Shown piece after piece: positions 1 to 6,412 of a DNA stretch of 6,751 nucleotides. This stretch comes from Pseudomonadota bacterium (GTDB taxonomy: Bacteria; Pseudomonadota; Gammaproteobacteria; Magnimaribacterales; D2472): contig RGHK01000046.1 in assembly GCA_010024215.1 (NCBI GenBank), positions 1 to 6,751 of the forward strand. The letters are read 5' to 3'. The notes beneath the pieces were generated by a model. The model saw nothing but the letters and a program-made list of their open reading frames with translations. It was not told the origin of the DNA and did not search any database. A program made the translations under genes and the position numbers. How positions within the stretch are numbered: the stretch's first letter is position 1; each line of letters opens with the position of its first letter.

Positions 1-394
1 TCATCTAATTGAAGCCGGTGAAGAAGAAACCGATCATCTGGTTTGGTGCAAAAAAAGATTAGATGAACTTGATGGTAAGGGATCATTACTTAATCCATTG
101 TGGTATGCAGGCTCCTTTGCTATTGGTGCAATTTTTGGTAGATATGGAGAAAAAGTCAGCTTGGGTTTTGTTGAAGAAACTGAAAAACAAGTAGTTGCAC
201 ACTTAGATAAACATCTAAATAAAATCTCATCAAAAGATAAAGCAACAATAGAAATACTCAAAACTATGCGAGAAGATGAAGATACGCATGCCCAACAAGC
301 AGTAGAAAACGGTGGAGAAGAATTAGAGATACCTACAAAAAAAATTATGAAATATACCGCCAAGGTAATGACATCAACAAGTACTCATATATAA
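1..394 (+). CDS. coq7: Coq7-type 3-demethoxyubiquinol 5-hydroxylase, C-terminal part (5' end outside the window)
   Basis: The reading frame enters at base 2 and runs 130 codons to a TAA; about 80 N-terminal residues of a normal ~210-residue bacterial Coq7 lie outside the window. Coq7 is a membrane-associated di-iron monooxygenase that carries out the penultimate ubiquinone-synthesis step, hydroxylating demethoxyubiquinol. Seen here, counting from the first full codon: an ExxH ligand pair in EETDH (E9, H12), the LNPLWYAGSFAIGAIFG helix (about 30-46), the GFVEETE glutamate ligand region (56-61), and a second ExxH in EDTH (E93, H96). The tail ends with a conserved-looking KVM segment. The codons read through without frameshifts. 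The gene converges on the helicase with only 2 bp between stop codons and no visible terminator hairpin. The family call is secure; the N-terminal ligands cannot be checked. Confidence 0.93.
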   Translation, partial: HLIEAGEEETDHLVWCKKRLDELDGKGSLLNPLWYAGSFAIGAIFGRYGEKVSLGFVEETEKQVVAHLDKHLNKISSKDKATIEILKTMREDEDTHAQQAVENGGEELEIPTKKIMKYTAKVMTSTSTHI

Positions 395-396
395 AT

Positions 397-1563
397 TTAT
401 TTCATCTGCTGCCATTTAACAGGCACTCCCTCAAGTTTATACCTATTGGATTCTTCTCTTAATTTATCAAACTCTGTTTTCGAAGAATATACAGTAACTA
501 TCAATGCATTTTGCTTGTTAGCCGTTATCCTTAGCACCCTTCCCATTCTCTGAATTCTTTGTCTTTTAGATGAGGATGCGCTTAATATCATTGCTCCATC
601 TGCTTCTGGCATATCAAATCCTTCATCAAGAGCTGTACAACTAACAAGAACATTTAAATTCCCATTTTTGAAATTATTTAAATTTTCCTCTCTCTCAGCG
701 TTATCCAAGTCAGTGTTATAAATCGCTGATTTATATCCTTTGGTATTAATAATTTTATTAAACTCTTTTGCCTGTTTTTTATTTTCAGTAAAAACAATCC
801 AGCTATCTCTTTTATGTTTTTGCAGTAGCTCAATTCCAAAGGGAATTCTATTTTTTGAATTTTTTACCATTCTAGCTCTATTAAAAATTAACATTTTTAA
901 TGGGTAGTCATTCATATCATTTCCACCAATTGTGGCTGCCCTTCTCTGAATGCTCTTTGTAAACTTCTTATATTTTTCCTCTTCATCTGGAGTCATAGCA
1001 GCATAGGCATAAAGAAGCTTAAAATTAACGATTACTTCATCTTCTCTTGCATCTATATAGTCATAATCAAAGATAATGTCTCCAAGTATTTTCCTAATAA
1101 TGATATAAAAATTATCGTCATAATCTCTTTCAGGAGTTGCTGAAAGGCCTAAAGTTGCATGCCAACTATTGGAAAGAACTTCACCTCTTTTTTCGGTACC
1201 GATTTTGTGACACTCATCAACAATAAGTAGAGTTTTAGAAGCATCAAATTGTTGAATAATATTTTTTACAGAATCAATGGTTGATATATTGATTCTTGAG
1301 AGTTTTTCTAAATGTTCTCCGCCTCCGTTTAAAGAAATTTCTTTTTCATTAAAATCTTTTTGTAATCCTTCATACCATTGATCTAATAAAGCTATGGATG
1401 GAACGACAATAAAAATTGAATGGTCTTTGTTTTCTTCTAAATACTTAGTTAAGCAGTGAATGGCAAAAACTGTTTTACCGCCTCCGGTAACTACTTTAAC
1501 AATGCCTCTTTTTTTAGACCACCATAGTGGGAATGCTTTTGCTTGCCACTCTCTTAGCTTCAA
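397..1563 (-). CDS. Small superfamily 2 DEAD/DEAH-type helicase (COG1061/ResIII-like), last gene of the trp operon
   Basis: This 388-residue protein is essentially a bare SF2 helicase core. Visible motifs: a Q-motif-like LREWQ at 3-7, Walker A TGGGKT at 26-31, motif Ia-like VVPSIALLDQW at 53-63, ISTIDS at 93-98, Walker B DECH at 116-119, motif III SAT at 141-143, motif IV-like WIVFTENKKQ at 255-264, motif V-like TALDEGFDMPEAD around 310-322, and the arginine-finger motif QRIQRMGRVLR at 335-345. This fits ATP-dependent nucleic-acid translocases of the SSL2/XPB-like or type III restriction-subunit group. No nuclease, methylase or extra domain is visible, so the biological role and substrate are unknown. 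The start is TTG, overlapping the trpC stop as TTGA, with a strong AGAGGAGA site 6 nt upstream. The next internal Met is at 190, so TTG is the only start that keeps Walker A. Nothing in the sequence links it to tryptophan synthesis except position. Confidence 0.9.
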   Translation of the reverse strand: MKLREWQAKAFPLWWSKKRGIVKVVTGGGKTVFAIHCLTKYLEENKDHSIFIVVPSIALLDQWYEGLQKDFNEKEISLNGGGEHLEKLSRINISTIDSVKNIIQQFDASKTLLIVDECHKIGTEKRGEVLSNSWHATLGLSATPERDYDDNFYIIIRKILGDIIFDYDYIDAREDEVIVNFKLLYAYAAMTPDEEEKYKKFTKSIQRRAATIGGNDMNDYPLKMLIFNRARMVKNSKNRIPFGIELLQKHKRDSWIVFTENKKQAKEFNKIINTKGYKSAIYNTDLDNAEREENLNNFKNGNLNVLVSCTALDEGFDMPEADGAMILSASSSKRQRIQRMGRVLRITANKQNALIVTVYSSKTEFDKLREESNRYKLEGVPVKWQQMK

Positions 1564-2309
1564 GCAAAATCTCCTCTCATTAGGCTCTCGCCAATAAGAA
1601 AAACATGAATATTATTTTCTTTAAGTAAATTGATATCAGACTGATTTTTGATACCAGATTCAGCAACAAAAATATTACTTTCTTTAAACTGGCTCCTTAG
1701 GCTAATAGAGTTATTTAAATCGACCTCAAAAGTTTTTAGGTTTCTGTTATTAACGCCAATGATGGCATCTTTGTATTTCTGAACTCTTTTTAATTCATCC
1801 ATATCATGAACTTCAATCAAGTAATCTAGCTCTAATTTTTCTGCTAAATTCACAAAATTGTTAATTTGCTCATCATCTAGGACACTTGCTATAAGAAGAA
1901 TACAATCTGCGCCTATAAGTTTAGCTTCATAAATTTGATACTCATCAACCATAAAATCTTTTCTCAATATTGGAAGATTAGTAATCTTTTTTACATCTTT
2001 TAAAAACTTAATACTGCCTTGAAAATAATCTTCTTCGGTTAATATTGAAAGTGCTGATGCACCAAAGGATTCATATTCTTTTGCTTTTTTTATTGGGTCA
2101 AAGCTATTATCTATTAATCCTGCACTTGGGGATGCTTTTTTAATCTCTGCAATGATGGCTTGATCCTTGCCAGCTATATTGTTTTTAAAATTTCCTTTTG
2201 GAAGATCTAGATTTTTAAGTTGCTCTAAAATATTTTCGATAGGGAAATCTATTTTCTTTTGAACTAACTTAACTTTAGTATTTTCTACAATTTCTTCAAG
2301 AATAGTCAT
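1560..2309 (-). CDS. trpC: Indole-3-glycerol-phosphate synthase, monofunctional
   Basis: TrpC closes the indole ring: CdRP is converted to indole-3-glycerol phosphate, CO2 and water in the cytoplasm, on a (beta/alpha)8 barrel. The 249-residue product has the family signature AEIKKASPS (54-62), with E55 and K57 at the positions of known active-site residues. It also has RKDF with the catalytic lysine K117, IEVHD with E166, GVNNRNL with N188, and AESGI with E217 and S218, then the phosphate-binding LIGESLMR end. Every catalytic residue I can place is present. The length suits the single-domain enzyme; there is no fused TrpF domain as in Escherichia coli, so phosphoribosylanthranilate isomerase must be encoded elsewhere. 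The ATG start shares one base with the trpD stop (TAATG) and has no good Shine-Dalgarno, which suggests translational coupling. Its last codons contain the ribosome-binding site of the helicase. Confidence 0.97.
   Translation of the reverse strand: MTILEEIVENTKVKLVQKKIDFPIENILEQLKNLDLPKGNFKNNIAGKDQAIIAEIKKASPSAGLIDNSFDPIKKAKEYESFGASALSILTEEDYFQGSIKFLKDVKKITNLPILRKDFMVDEYQIYEAKLIGADCILLIASVLDDEQINNFVNLAEKLELDYLIEVHDMDELKRVQKYKDAIIGVNNRNLKTFEVDLNNSISLRSQFKESNIFVAESGIKNQSDINLLKENNIHVFLIGESLMRGDFA
1570..1577 (-). promoter_or_regulatory. Strong Shine-Dalgarno (AGAGGAGA) for the helicase, inside the end of trpC
   Basis: On the minus strand AGAGGAGA lies 6 nt before the TTG at 1563-1561. It is formed by the trpC codons for Arg-Gly-Asp near the C-terminus. 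It supports TTG as a genuine start and predicts re-initiation or independent initiation at the helicase. The other overlapping starts (trpC, trpD, trpE, DUF192) have no comparable site; trpG has only a weak GGAA 8 nt upstream. Confidence 0.75.
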
Positions 2310-3319
2310 TAGATGTTTGAGACCCTTACATAGGCAGCCAATTTATCAGCCGCTCTTCCGTTATTCATTAGATTATATGAGAGCTCAACTCCATCACCAA
2401 TAGAGTCTACTTTTCTTGCAATATAAAGTGCAGCACCTGCATTAAGCGCAATCATATCTTGAACAGCAGATTTTTCTCCAGCAAATGCTTCTTTTACCAT
2501 TCTTAAACTTTCCTCAGATGATTGGGCAACAATCTCATCAAATGATGCAGAGGCTACGCCGAAATCCTCCGGACAAATTGAATACTCATTTATTTTATAA
2601 TCTTTATATTCAGATATATATGTGGGGCCGGTTATGCTGATTTCATCTAACCCATCTTCTCCATGAACAACCATGACATGTTCCATATCTAAATTTCTTG
2701 CAACTTTTGAAAAAATATTCAAAAGACTTTTATCGTATACACCAATTATTTGTCTTCTTGCTCCGCAAGGATTGGTGTGTGGACCAAGTAGGTTAAATAT
2801 TGTTTTCTTACCTATACGCTGTCTTGCTGGCATTACATATTTCATTGATGCATGATGCAAAGGTGCAAATAAAAAAATGAACCCAACTTGATTAAAAACA
2901 TTCAACAATTTATTTCTATCATGTGTGATATCAGCACCGGCCTCTGTTAGAAAATCCGCACTGCCTGATTTACTAGAAATTGCTTTATTTCCATGCTTGG
3001 TAATTGATGCTCCGCCTGCAGCAGCCACAAAAGATGAAGCGGTGGAACAATTAAAAGTATGCAATCCAGTTCCTCCAGTACCACAGGTATCAATATGAGT
3101 TCCATCGCCAATATCAAATTTAAGAGATTTTTCCCTCATAACTGTTGCAGCAGCAGTTATTTCTGGTTCTTTAATGCCTTTCTTGTTTAGACTTATAAGA
3201 AAATTTTCTATATCAACATCTTCTTCTTCACCGCTCATAATGCTGTTTACAACATCTTGCATTTCTTCATATGAAAGATCTTGTTCTTGACTCAGTTTGG
3301 TAAGAATATCTTTGATCAT
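2309..3319 (-). CDS. trpD: Anthranilate phosphoribosyltransferase
   Basis: TrpD joins anthranilate to PRPP, giving phosphoribosylanthranilate, the second dedicated step of tryptophan synthesis. The 336-residue product has the usual layout: an N-terminal helical region (about 1-70), then the PRPP-binding glycine loop at 80-85, STAS at 91-94, KHGN at 108-111, SSKSGSAD at 115-122, HHASMKYV at 155-162, an arginine in PARQ (R166) at the anthranilate site, TIFNLLGP at 173-180, and the metal-binding DE pair at 225-226. Oddity: the loop reads GTGGTG, with Thr84 where the family usually has the Asp of GTGGD. The other core motifs are intact, so I expect an active enzyme with possibly altered Mg-PRPP handling. 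The ATG overlaps the trpG stop (ATGA) and the gene's own TAA shares a base with the trpC start. No separate ribosome-binding site is visible, consistent with coupling. Confidence 0.96.
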   Translation of the reverse strand: MIKDILTKLSQEQDLSYEEMQDVVNSIMSGEEEDVDIENFLISLNKKGIKEPEITAAATVMREKSLKFDIGDGTHIDTCGTGGTGLHTFNCSTASSFVAAAGGASITKHGNKAISSKSGSADFLTEAGADITHDRNKLLNVFNQVGFIFLFAPLHHASMKYVMPARQRIGKKTIFNLLGPHTNPCGARRQIIGVYDKSLLNIFSKVARNLDMEHVMVVHGEDGLDEISITGPTYISEYKDYKINEYSICPEDFGVASASFDEIVAQSSEESLRMVKEAFAGEKSAVQDMIALNAGAALYIARKVDSIGDGVELSYNLMNNGRAADKLAAYVRVSNI

Positions 3320-3879
3320 AGGTCTAAAAAATTTTTAATAAGTTTCATACCATGGCCTGTCTCAATAGATTCTGGGTGAAACTGAACTCCGTATATTGGT
3401 TTTTCTTTATGTTGAACTGCCATAATAACATCTGGGTTTTCTTCTAATACAGCAGTAATTTCAAGTTCTTGTGGTAATGAGTCTTTTTCTATAACAAGAC
3501 TATGATAACGGACCACTGAATAAGGGGTTTCAATATCATGAAATATTCCTTTCTGATTGTGAGAAATTTTTGATAATTTCCCATGAATAATTTCTGGTGC
3601 TTTTATAATTTTGCCGCCAAAAGCAGCACCAATAGATTGATGTCCAAGACACACTCCTAGAATTGGAACTTTTGATTCCTGAATCAATTTAACTGATATT
3701 CCAGCTTCTCTGGGTGTACAGGGTCCTGGTGAAATAACTATTTTTTTTGGATTAAGATTTTCAATTCCTGCTATTGAGATTTCGTCATTTCTAACAACCA
3801 GCACTTCCTCTCCACATTCACCAACATAGTGAACAAGGTTATATGTAAAACTATCATAATTATCAATTACTAATATCAT
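3316..3879 (-). CDS. trpG: Anthranilate synthase glutamine amidotransferase subunit
   Basis: TrpG is the class I glutaminase of anthranilate synthase: it releases ammonia from glutamine and passes it to TrpE. The 187-residue product is a stand-alone amidotransferase, not fused to TrpD. Visible landmarks are IDNYDSFTYNL near the N-terminus, the oxyanion-loop region SPGPCTP at 50-56, the nucleophile elbow GVCLGHQ with catalytic Cys77, VRYHSL at 123-128, and the His168/Glu170 pair in FHPES, completing the Cys-His-Glu triad. The same family can act as PabA in folate synthesis. Position between trpE and trpD makes the Trp role primary, though a shared role is possible if no pabA exists elsewhere. 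The ATG overlaps the trpE stop (ATGA); a weak GGAA lies 8 nt upstream. The two subunits are expected at similar levels because of this coupling. Confidence 0.96.
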   Translation of the reverse strand: MILVIDNYDSFTYNLVHYVGECGEEVLVVRNDEISIAGIENLNPKKIVISPGPCTPREAGISVKLIQESKVPILGVCLGHQSIGAAFGGKIIKAPEIIHGKLSKISHNQKGIFHDIETPYSVVRYHSLVIEKDSLPQELEITAVLEENPDVIMAVQHKEKPIYGVQFHPESIETGHGMKLIKNFLDL

Positions 3880-5342
3880 GAGATCATTTCCAAGGCGTCT
3901 ACAAAAGCTTTAGATTTTTGAATACATTCTAGCCATTCATTTTCTGGAATAGAATCTGCAACAATTCCAGCTCCAGCACCTACATGAATCATTTTGTCTT
4001 TTATAACAGCAGTTCTTATAGCGATTGCTGTATCAACATTCCCATTCCATGAGATATATCCTATAGCACCGCCGTATATTCCTCTTGAACTAGGTTCTAA
4101 TTCATTAATTATTTCCATGGCTCTAATTTTTGGTGCACCAGATAATGTTCCTGCTGGTAGCGAAGCTTTCAATGCATCAAGATAATCAAGATCTTTTGAA
4201 AGAGTACCAACCACATTTGAGACTATATGCATTACATGAGAATATTTTTCAATAACCATTTTATCGGTCACTTTTACTGAACCTATTTCTGATACTCTGC
4301 CAACATCATTTCTTCCTAAATCAATAAGCATTAAATGCTCAGCTAGCTCTTTAGGGTCATTCAATAAATCATCCTCATTCTGCTTATCTTCTTCTGGATC
4401 TTTGCCTCTTTTTCTTGTTCCGGCAATTGGTCTAAGAGTTAATTTGTCATTTTCAAGTCTGACAAGAATTTCCGGCGACGAACCAACAACCTGACATTCT
4501 TCTAGATCTAAAAAATACATATATGGTGACGGGTTAAGTTTTCTTATTGCCCTATATAAATCAAAGGGATTTAAATCAAATTTAGAGTAAAAATCTTGAG
4601 CTAAGACAACCTGAAATACATCGCCTTCTTTAATATAGTTTTTAATCTTATTTACAGCTTCGAGGTATTCTTCTTTTTTAAAATTTGATTCAAAGTGCTT
4701 CAAACTTTTGGGATCCTTAAATGTTATTTCTGCTAGAGTTGAAGCAGAAGAAAAGCTTGCTTTCATTTCATTTATTTGATTTTTAACAATTTCATAAGAG
4801 TGCTTGCTTGGATCAGCATTAAATATGACTTGAGCAGTGTTTTTAAAATTATCGTATACAACAAGTTGTTCAGCTTTAACCAAAAAAATTTCGGGCATAT
4901 GCTCTTGAAATTTTGATTCTTTAGCCGGAAGGTCTGCAATTTTTTTTTCAGCATAGCGGGCACTCTCATATGCAAAAAAACCTACATATCCACCATAAAA
5001 TCTTGGAAGATTATTTATATCAGCTGATTTAAAACTTGATGTGATTTTTTGTATCTCACTCAAGGGGTCATCTGAACTAAAAGAAGTAATTTCATCACCA
5101 TTTTTTAATTCAATAACATTTCCAGTAACCTTGATTGTATCTGAACAATTAAACCCAATGATTGAGTACTGTGACCACTTGTCACCACCTTCAACAGACT
5201 CAAGAAGAAATGTGTTGCTCTTGTCTGATATCTGAGAATATATGGTTAAGGGTGTTTGATTCTCTAATAACAAATCTTCAACAACAGGAATAATATTAAA
5301 TCCTGAATCGACATATGATTGAAATTCTTCTCTACTTAGCAT
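3876..5342 (-). CDS. trpE: Anthranilate synthase component I
   Basis: TrpE converts chorismate and ammonia to anthranilate, the first committed step to tryptophan, using ammonia from the TrpG encoded next to it. The 488-residue product has the full chorismate-binding fold: GSSPE at 287-291, PIAGTRKRG at 305-313, DLGRND at 341-346, SHVMHI at 368-373, ASLPAGTLSGAPK at 393-405, and GAIGYISWNG at 425-434. Segments that form the tryptophan feedback site in characterised TrpE proteins are conserved: LLES at 46-49 and NPSPYM at 270-275. These favour TrpE over PabB and suggest end-product inhibition. The ATG start gives MLSREEF, matching the usual (M)xREEF-like N-terminus, although no Shine-Dalgarno is visible; the start lies 11 bp inside the end of the DUF192 gene. 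That leaves no room for a trp leader or attenuator. A run of nine A's (minus strand, 4948-4940) sits in the codons for Glu-Lys-Lys. Confidence 0.97.
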   Translation of the reverse strand: MLSREEFQSYVDSGFNIIPVVEDLLLENQTPLTIYSQISDKSNTFLLESVEGGDKWSQYSIIGFNCSDTIKVTGNVIELKNGDEITSFSSDDPLSEIQKITSSFKSADINNLPRFYGGYVGFFAYESARYAEKKIADLPAKESKFQEHMPEIFLVKAEQLVVYDNFKNTAQVIFNADPSKHSYEIVKNQINEMKASFSSASTLAEITFKDPKSLKHFESNFKKEEYLEAVNKIKNYIKEGDVFQVVLAQDFYSKFDLNPFDLYRAIRKLNPSPYMYFLDLEECQVVGSSPEILVRLENDKLTLRPIAGTRKRGKDPEEDKQNEDDLLNDPKELAEHLMLIDLGRNDVGRVSEIGSVKVTDKMVIEKYSHVMHIVSNVVGTLSKDLDYLDALKASLPAGTLSGAPKIRAMEIINELEPSSRGIYGGAIGYISWNGNVDTAIAIRTAVIKDKMIHVGAGAGIVADSIPENEWLECIQKSKAFVDALEMIS

Positions 5343-5781
5343 TTTGTATAACTGAGCTTATGTTTATAAAGTCGCCAACATACAATTCATTTTTTTCAAA
5401 CCAGCCTTGATTAACTTCTAATGCATATAAAGCAGGCTTTCTAGAACATACTGACTTCCTTGATAAGGGCACCATATCATAAATATCTATAATTTCACCT
5501 GTATCTTCGATATAAGCAACGCTTAATGGTATTGAAGTATTCTTCATCCACATACATTGAACTTTATTTCTATCCCAAACAAATATCATGCCACTATCAT
5601 CAGGCAAACTTTCTCTATTCATAAGGCCTGTTTTACGATCTTGTGGATCTGAAACAATTTCTATTTGCGATAAATATTTTTCTAAAGAAATAAAATTTTT
5701 GCTTTCAGCAAAAATATTAAAAAAAATTAAAAAAGAAAAACTAAGTAATTTTAGCGCGGAGCGTGCTGATGGTTTGCTCAT
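5332..5781 (-). CDS. Exported DUF192 family protein
   Basis: The 149-residue product begins with a likely Sec signal peptide: a basic start (K3, R7, K11), a hydrophobic stretch about 12-24, and a possible cleavage near FA-ES at 24-27. The mature part carries the DUF192 hallmarks: GLMNR at 52-56, a GMIFVWD segment at 64-70, WMKNTSIPL at 78-86, and the Cys112 to Phe128 segment with YALEVNQGWF. Members are small beta-rich periplasmic or secreted proteins of unknown biochemical function, so none is assigned. The ATG at 5781 lies 41 bp inside the end of rpe and has no Shine-Dalgarno; no other standard start precedes the signal peptide, so I keep it. The 3' end overlaps the trpE start by 11 bp. It occupies the spot between rpe and trpE where relatives such as Pseudomonas carry gph. 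A Trp-related role is not implied. Confidence 0.88.
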   Translation of the reverse strand: MSKPSARSALKLLSFSFLIFFNIFAESKNFISLEKYLSQIEIVSDPQDRKTGLMNRESLPDDSGMIFVWDRNKVQCMWMKNTSIPLSVAYIEDTGEIIDIYDMVPLSRKSVCSRKPALYALEVNQGWFEKNELYVGDFINISSVIQNAK

Positions 5782-6409
5782 AATTATCAGTATTAAATAT
5801 GGCTGATCCAGCTACAAATGTATCTGCACCTGCTTGTGCTGCTAGATTTATAGTATCGTTATTGATTCCCCCATCAACCTCAAGACGAATATCTTTGCCT
5901 GTCGCATCTATCATTTTTCTAACTTTTTCTATTTTGTCTAAAGAGCTATGAATAAATGATTGGCCACCAAAACCAGGATTAACACTCATTATTAAAACTA
6001 AATCCAAGTCTTCAATTACATTTTCTAATATATCTAGAGAAGATGCTGGATTGAAAACCAAGCCTGCTTTGCAATTCTGATCTTTTATCGCATGAATTGA
6101 TCTGTGGACATGTTTTGAAGCTTCAGGATGGAAACTTATTAAATCAGCCCCAGCTTTTATAAAGCTTTGTGCTAATTCATCTACAGGATCAATCATTAAA
6201 TGAACATCAATAAATTCTTTTACGCCATAATCTCTTAATGATTTGCATACCATGGGACCTATAGTTAAATTGGGAACATAATGGTTATCCATAACATCAA
6301 AGTGAATCCAATCTGCTCCAGCATTTAAGACATTTACAACCTCTTCACCCAATGTTGCGAAATTAGCAGATAAAATCGATGGTGCAATAATATAGTTACT
6401 GTTACTCAT
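5741..6409 (-). CDS. rpe: Ribulose-phosphate 3-epimerase
   Basis: Rpe interconverts ribulose 5-phosphate and xylulose 5-phosphate in the pentose phosphate pathway, in the cytoplasm, as a metal-dependent TIM barrel. The 222-residue length is typical. Seen in order: APSILSANF at 9-17; HFDVMD at 36-41, with metal ligand His36 and catalytic Asp38; DVHLM with His70; SFHPEAS at 92-98; the phosphate-loop region NPGFGGQ at 144-150; EVDGGI with the second catalytic Asp179; and the phosphate-binding GSAIF at 201-205. All four expected metal ligands (H36, D38, H70, D179) are present. The ATG start gives the normal short N-terminal extension; there is a 3 bp gap from the upstream nucleotidyltransferase stop and no clear ribosome-binding site. 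Its location upstream of trpE recalls rpe-gph-trpE clusters in other Gammaproteobacteria, and its link to Trp may be through the shared pentose-phosphate pool that feeds PRPP. Confidence 0.97.
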   Translation of the reverse strand: MSNSNYIIAPSILSANFATLGEEVVNVLNAGADWIHFDVMDNHYVPNLTIGPMVCKSLRDYGVKEFIDVHLMIDPVDELAQSFIKAGADLISFHPEASKHVHRSIHAIKDQNCKAGLVFNPASSLDILENVIEDLDLVLIMSVNPGFGGQSFIHSSLDKIEKVRKMIDATGKDIRLEVDGGINNDTINLAAQAGADTFVAGSAIFNTDNYEQTISTLRAKIT

Positions 6410-6412
6410 GGG

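Noticed and set aside
34..363. Open frame of 109 codons antisense to coq7.
   Set aside because: It mirrors the strongly conserved Coq7 frame, has no recognisable motif and no supporting start context.
391..400. Ten-base self-complementary AT palindrome at the coq7/helicase junction.
   Set aside because: It has no loop, contains only A and T, and forms from two overlapping stop-codon contexts; too weak for a terminator or protein site.
397..1563. The helicase as part of a restriction-modification or phage-defence system.
   Set aside because: No methylase, nuclease or other defence partner is adjacent; its neighbours are trpC and coq7, and it is an isolated helicase core.
4772..4975. Short same-strand open frame in another frame inside trpE, crossing the nine-A run.
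   Set aside because: The trpE frame is conserved throughout this stretch; the Lys/Leu-rich translation is what an AT-rich shifted frame gives.
5695..5715. Perfect 9 bp inverted repeat with a 3 nt loop, followed on the minus strand by a T-rich stretch, resembling a weak terminator.
   Set aside because: It lies within the signal-peptide codons of the DUF192 gene, the stem is almost all A-T, and the T-rich tail is broken by other bases. A chance palindrome in AT-rich coding sequence is more likely.
5719..5740. Long A/T homopolymer runs near the start of the DUF192 gene suggesting a frameshift.
   Set aside because: The frame continues cleanly from the ATG through the hydrophobic signal segment into the conserved domain, so no break is indicated.
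5588..5806. Plus-strand open frame of 72 codons opposite DUF192 and the end of rpe.
   Set aside because: It is antisense to two well-supported genes and its composition reflects their A-rich complement; no motif is recognised.
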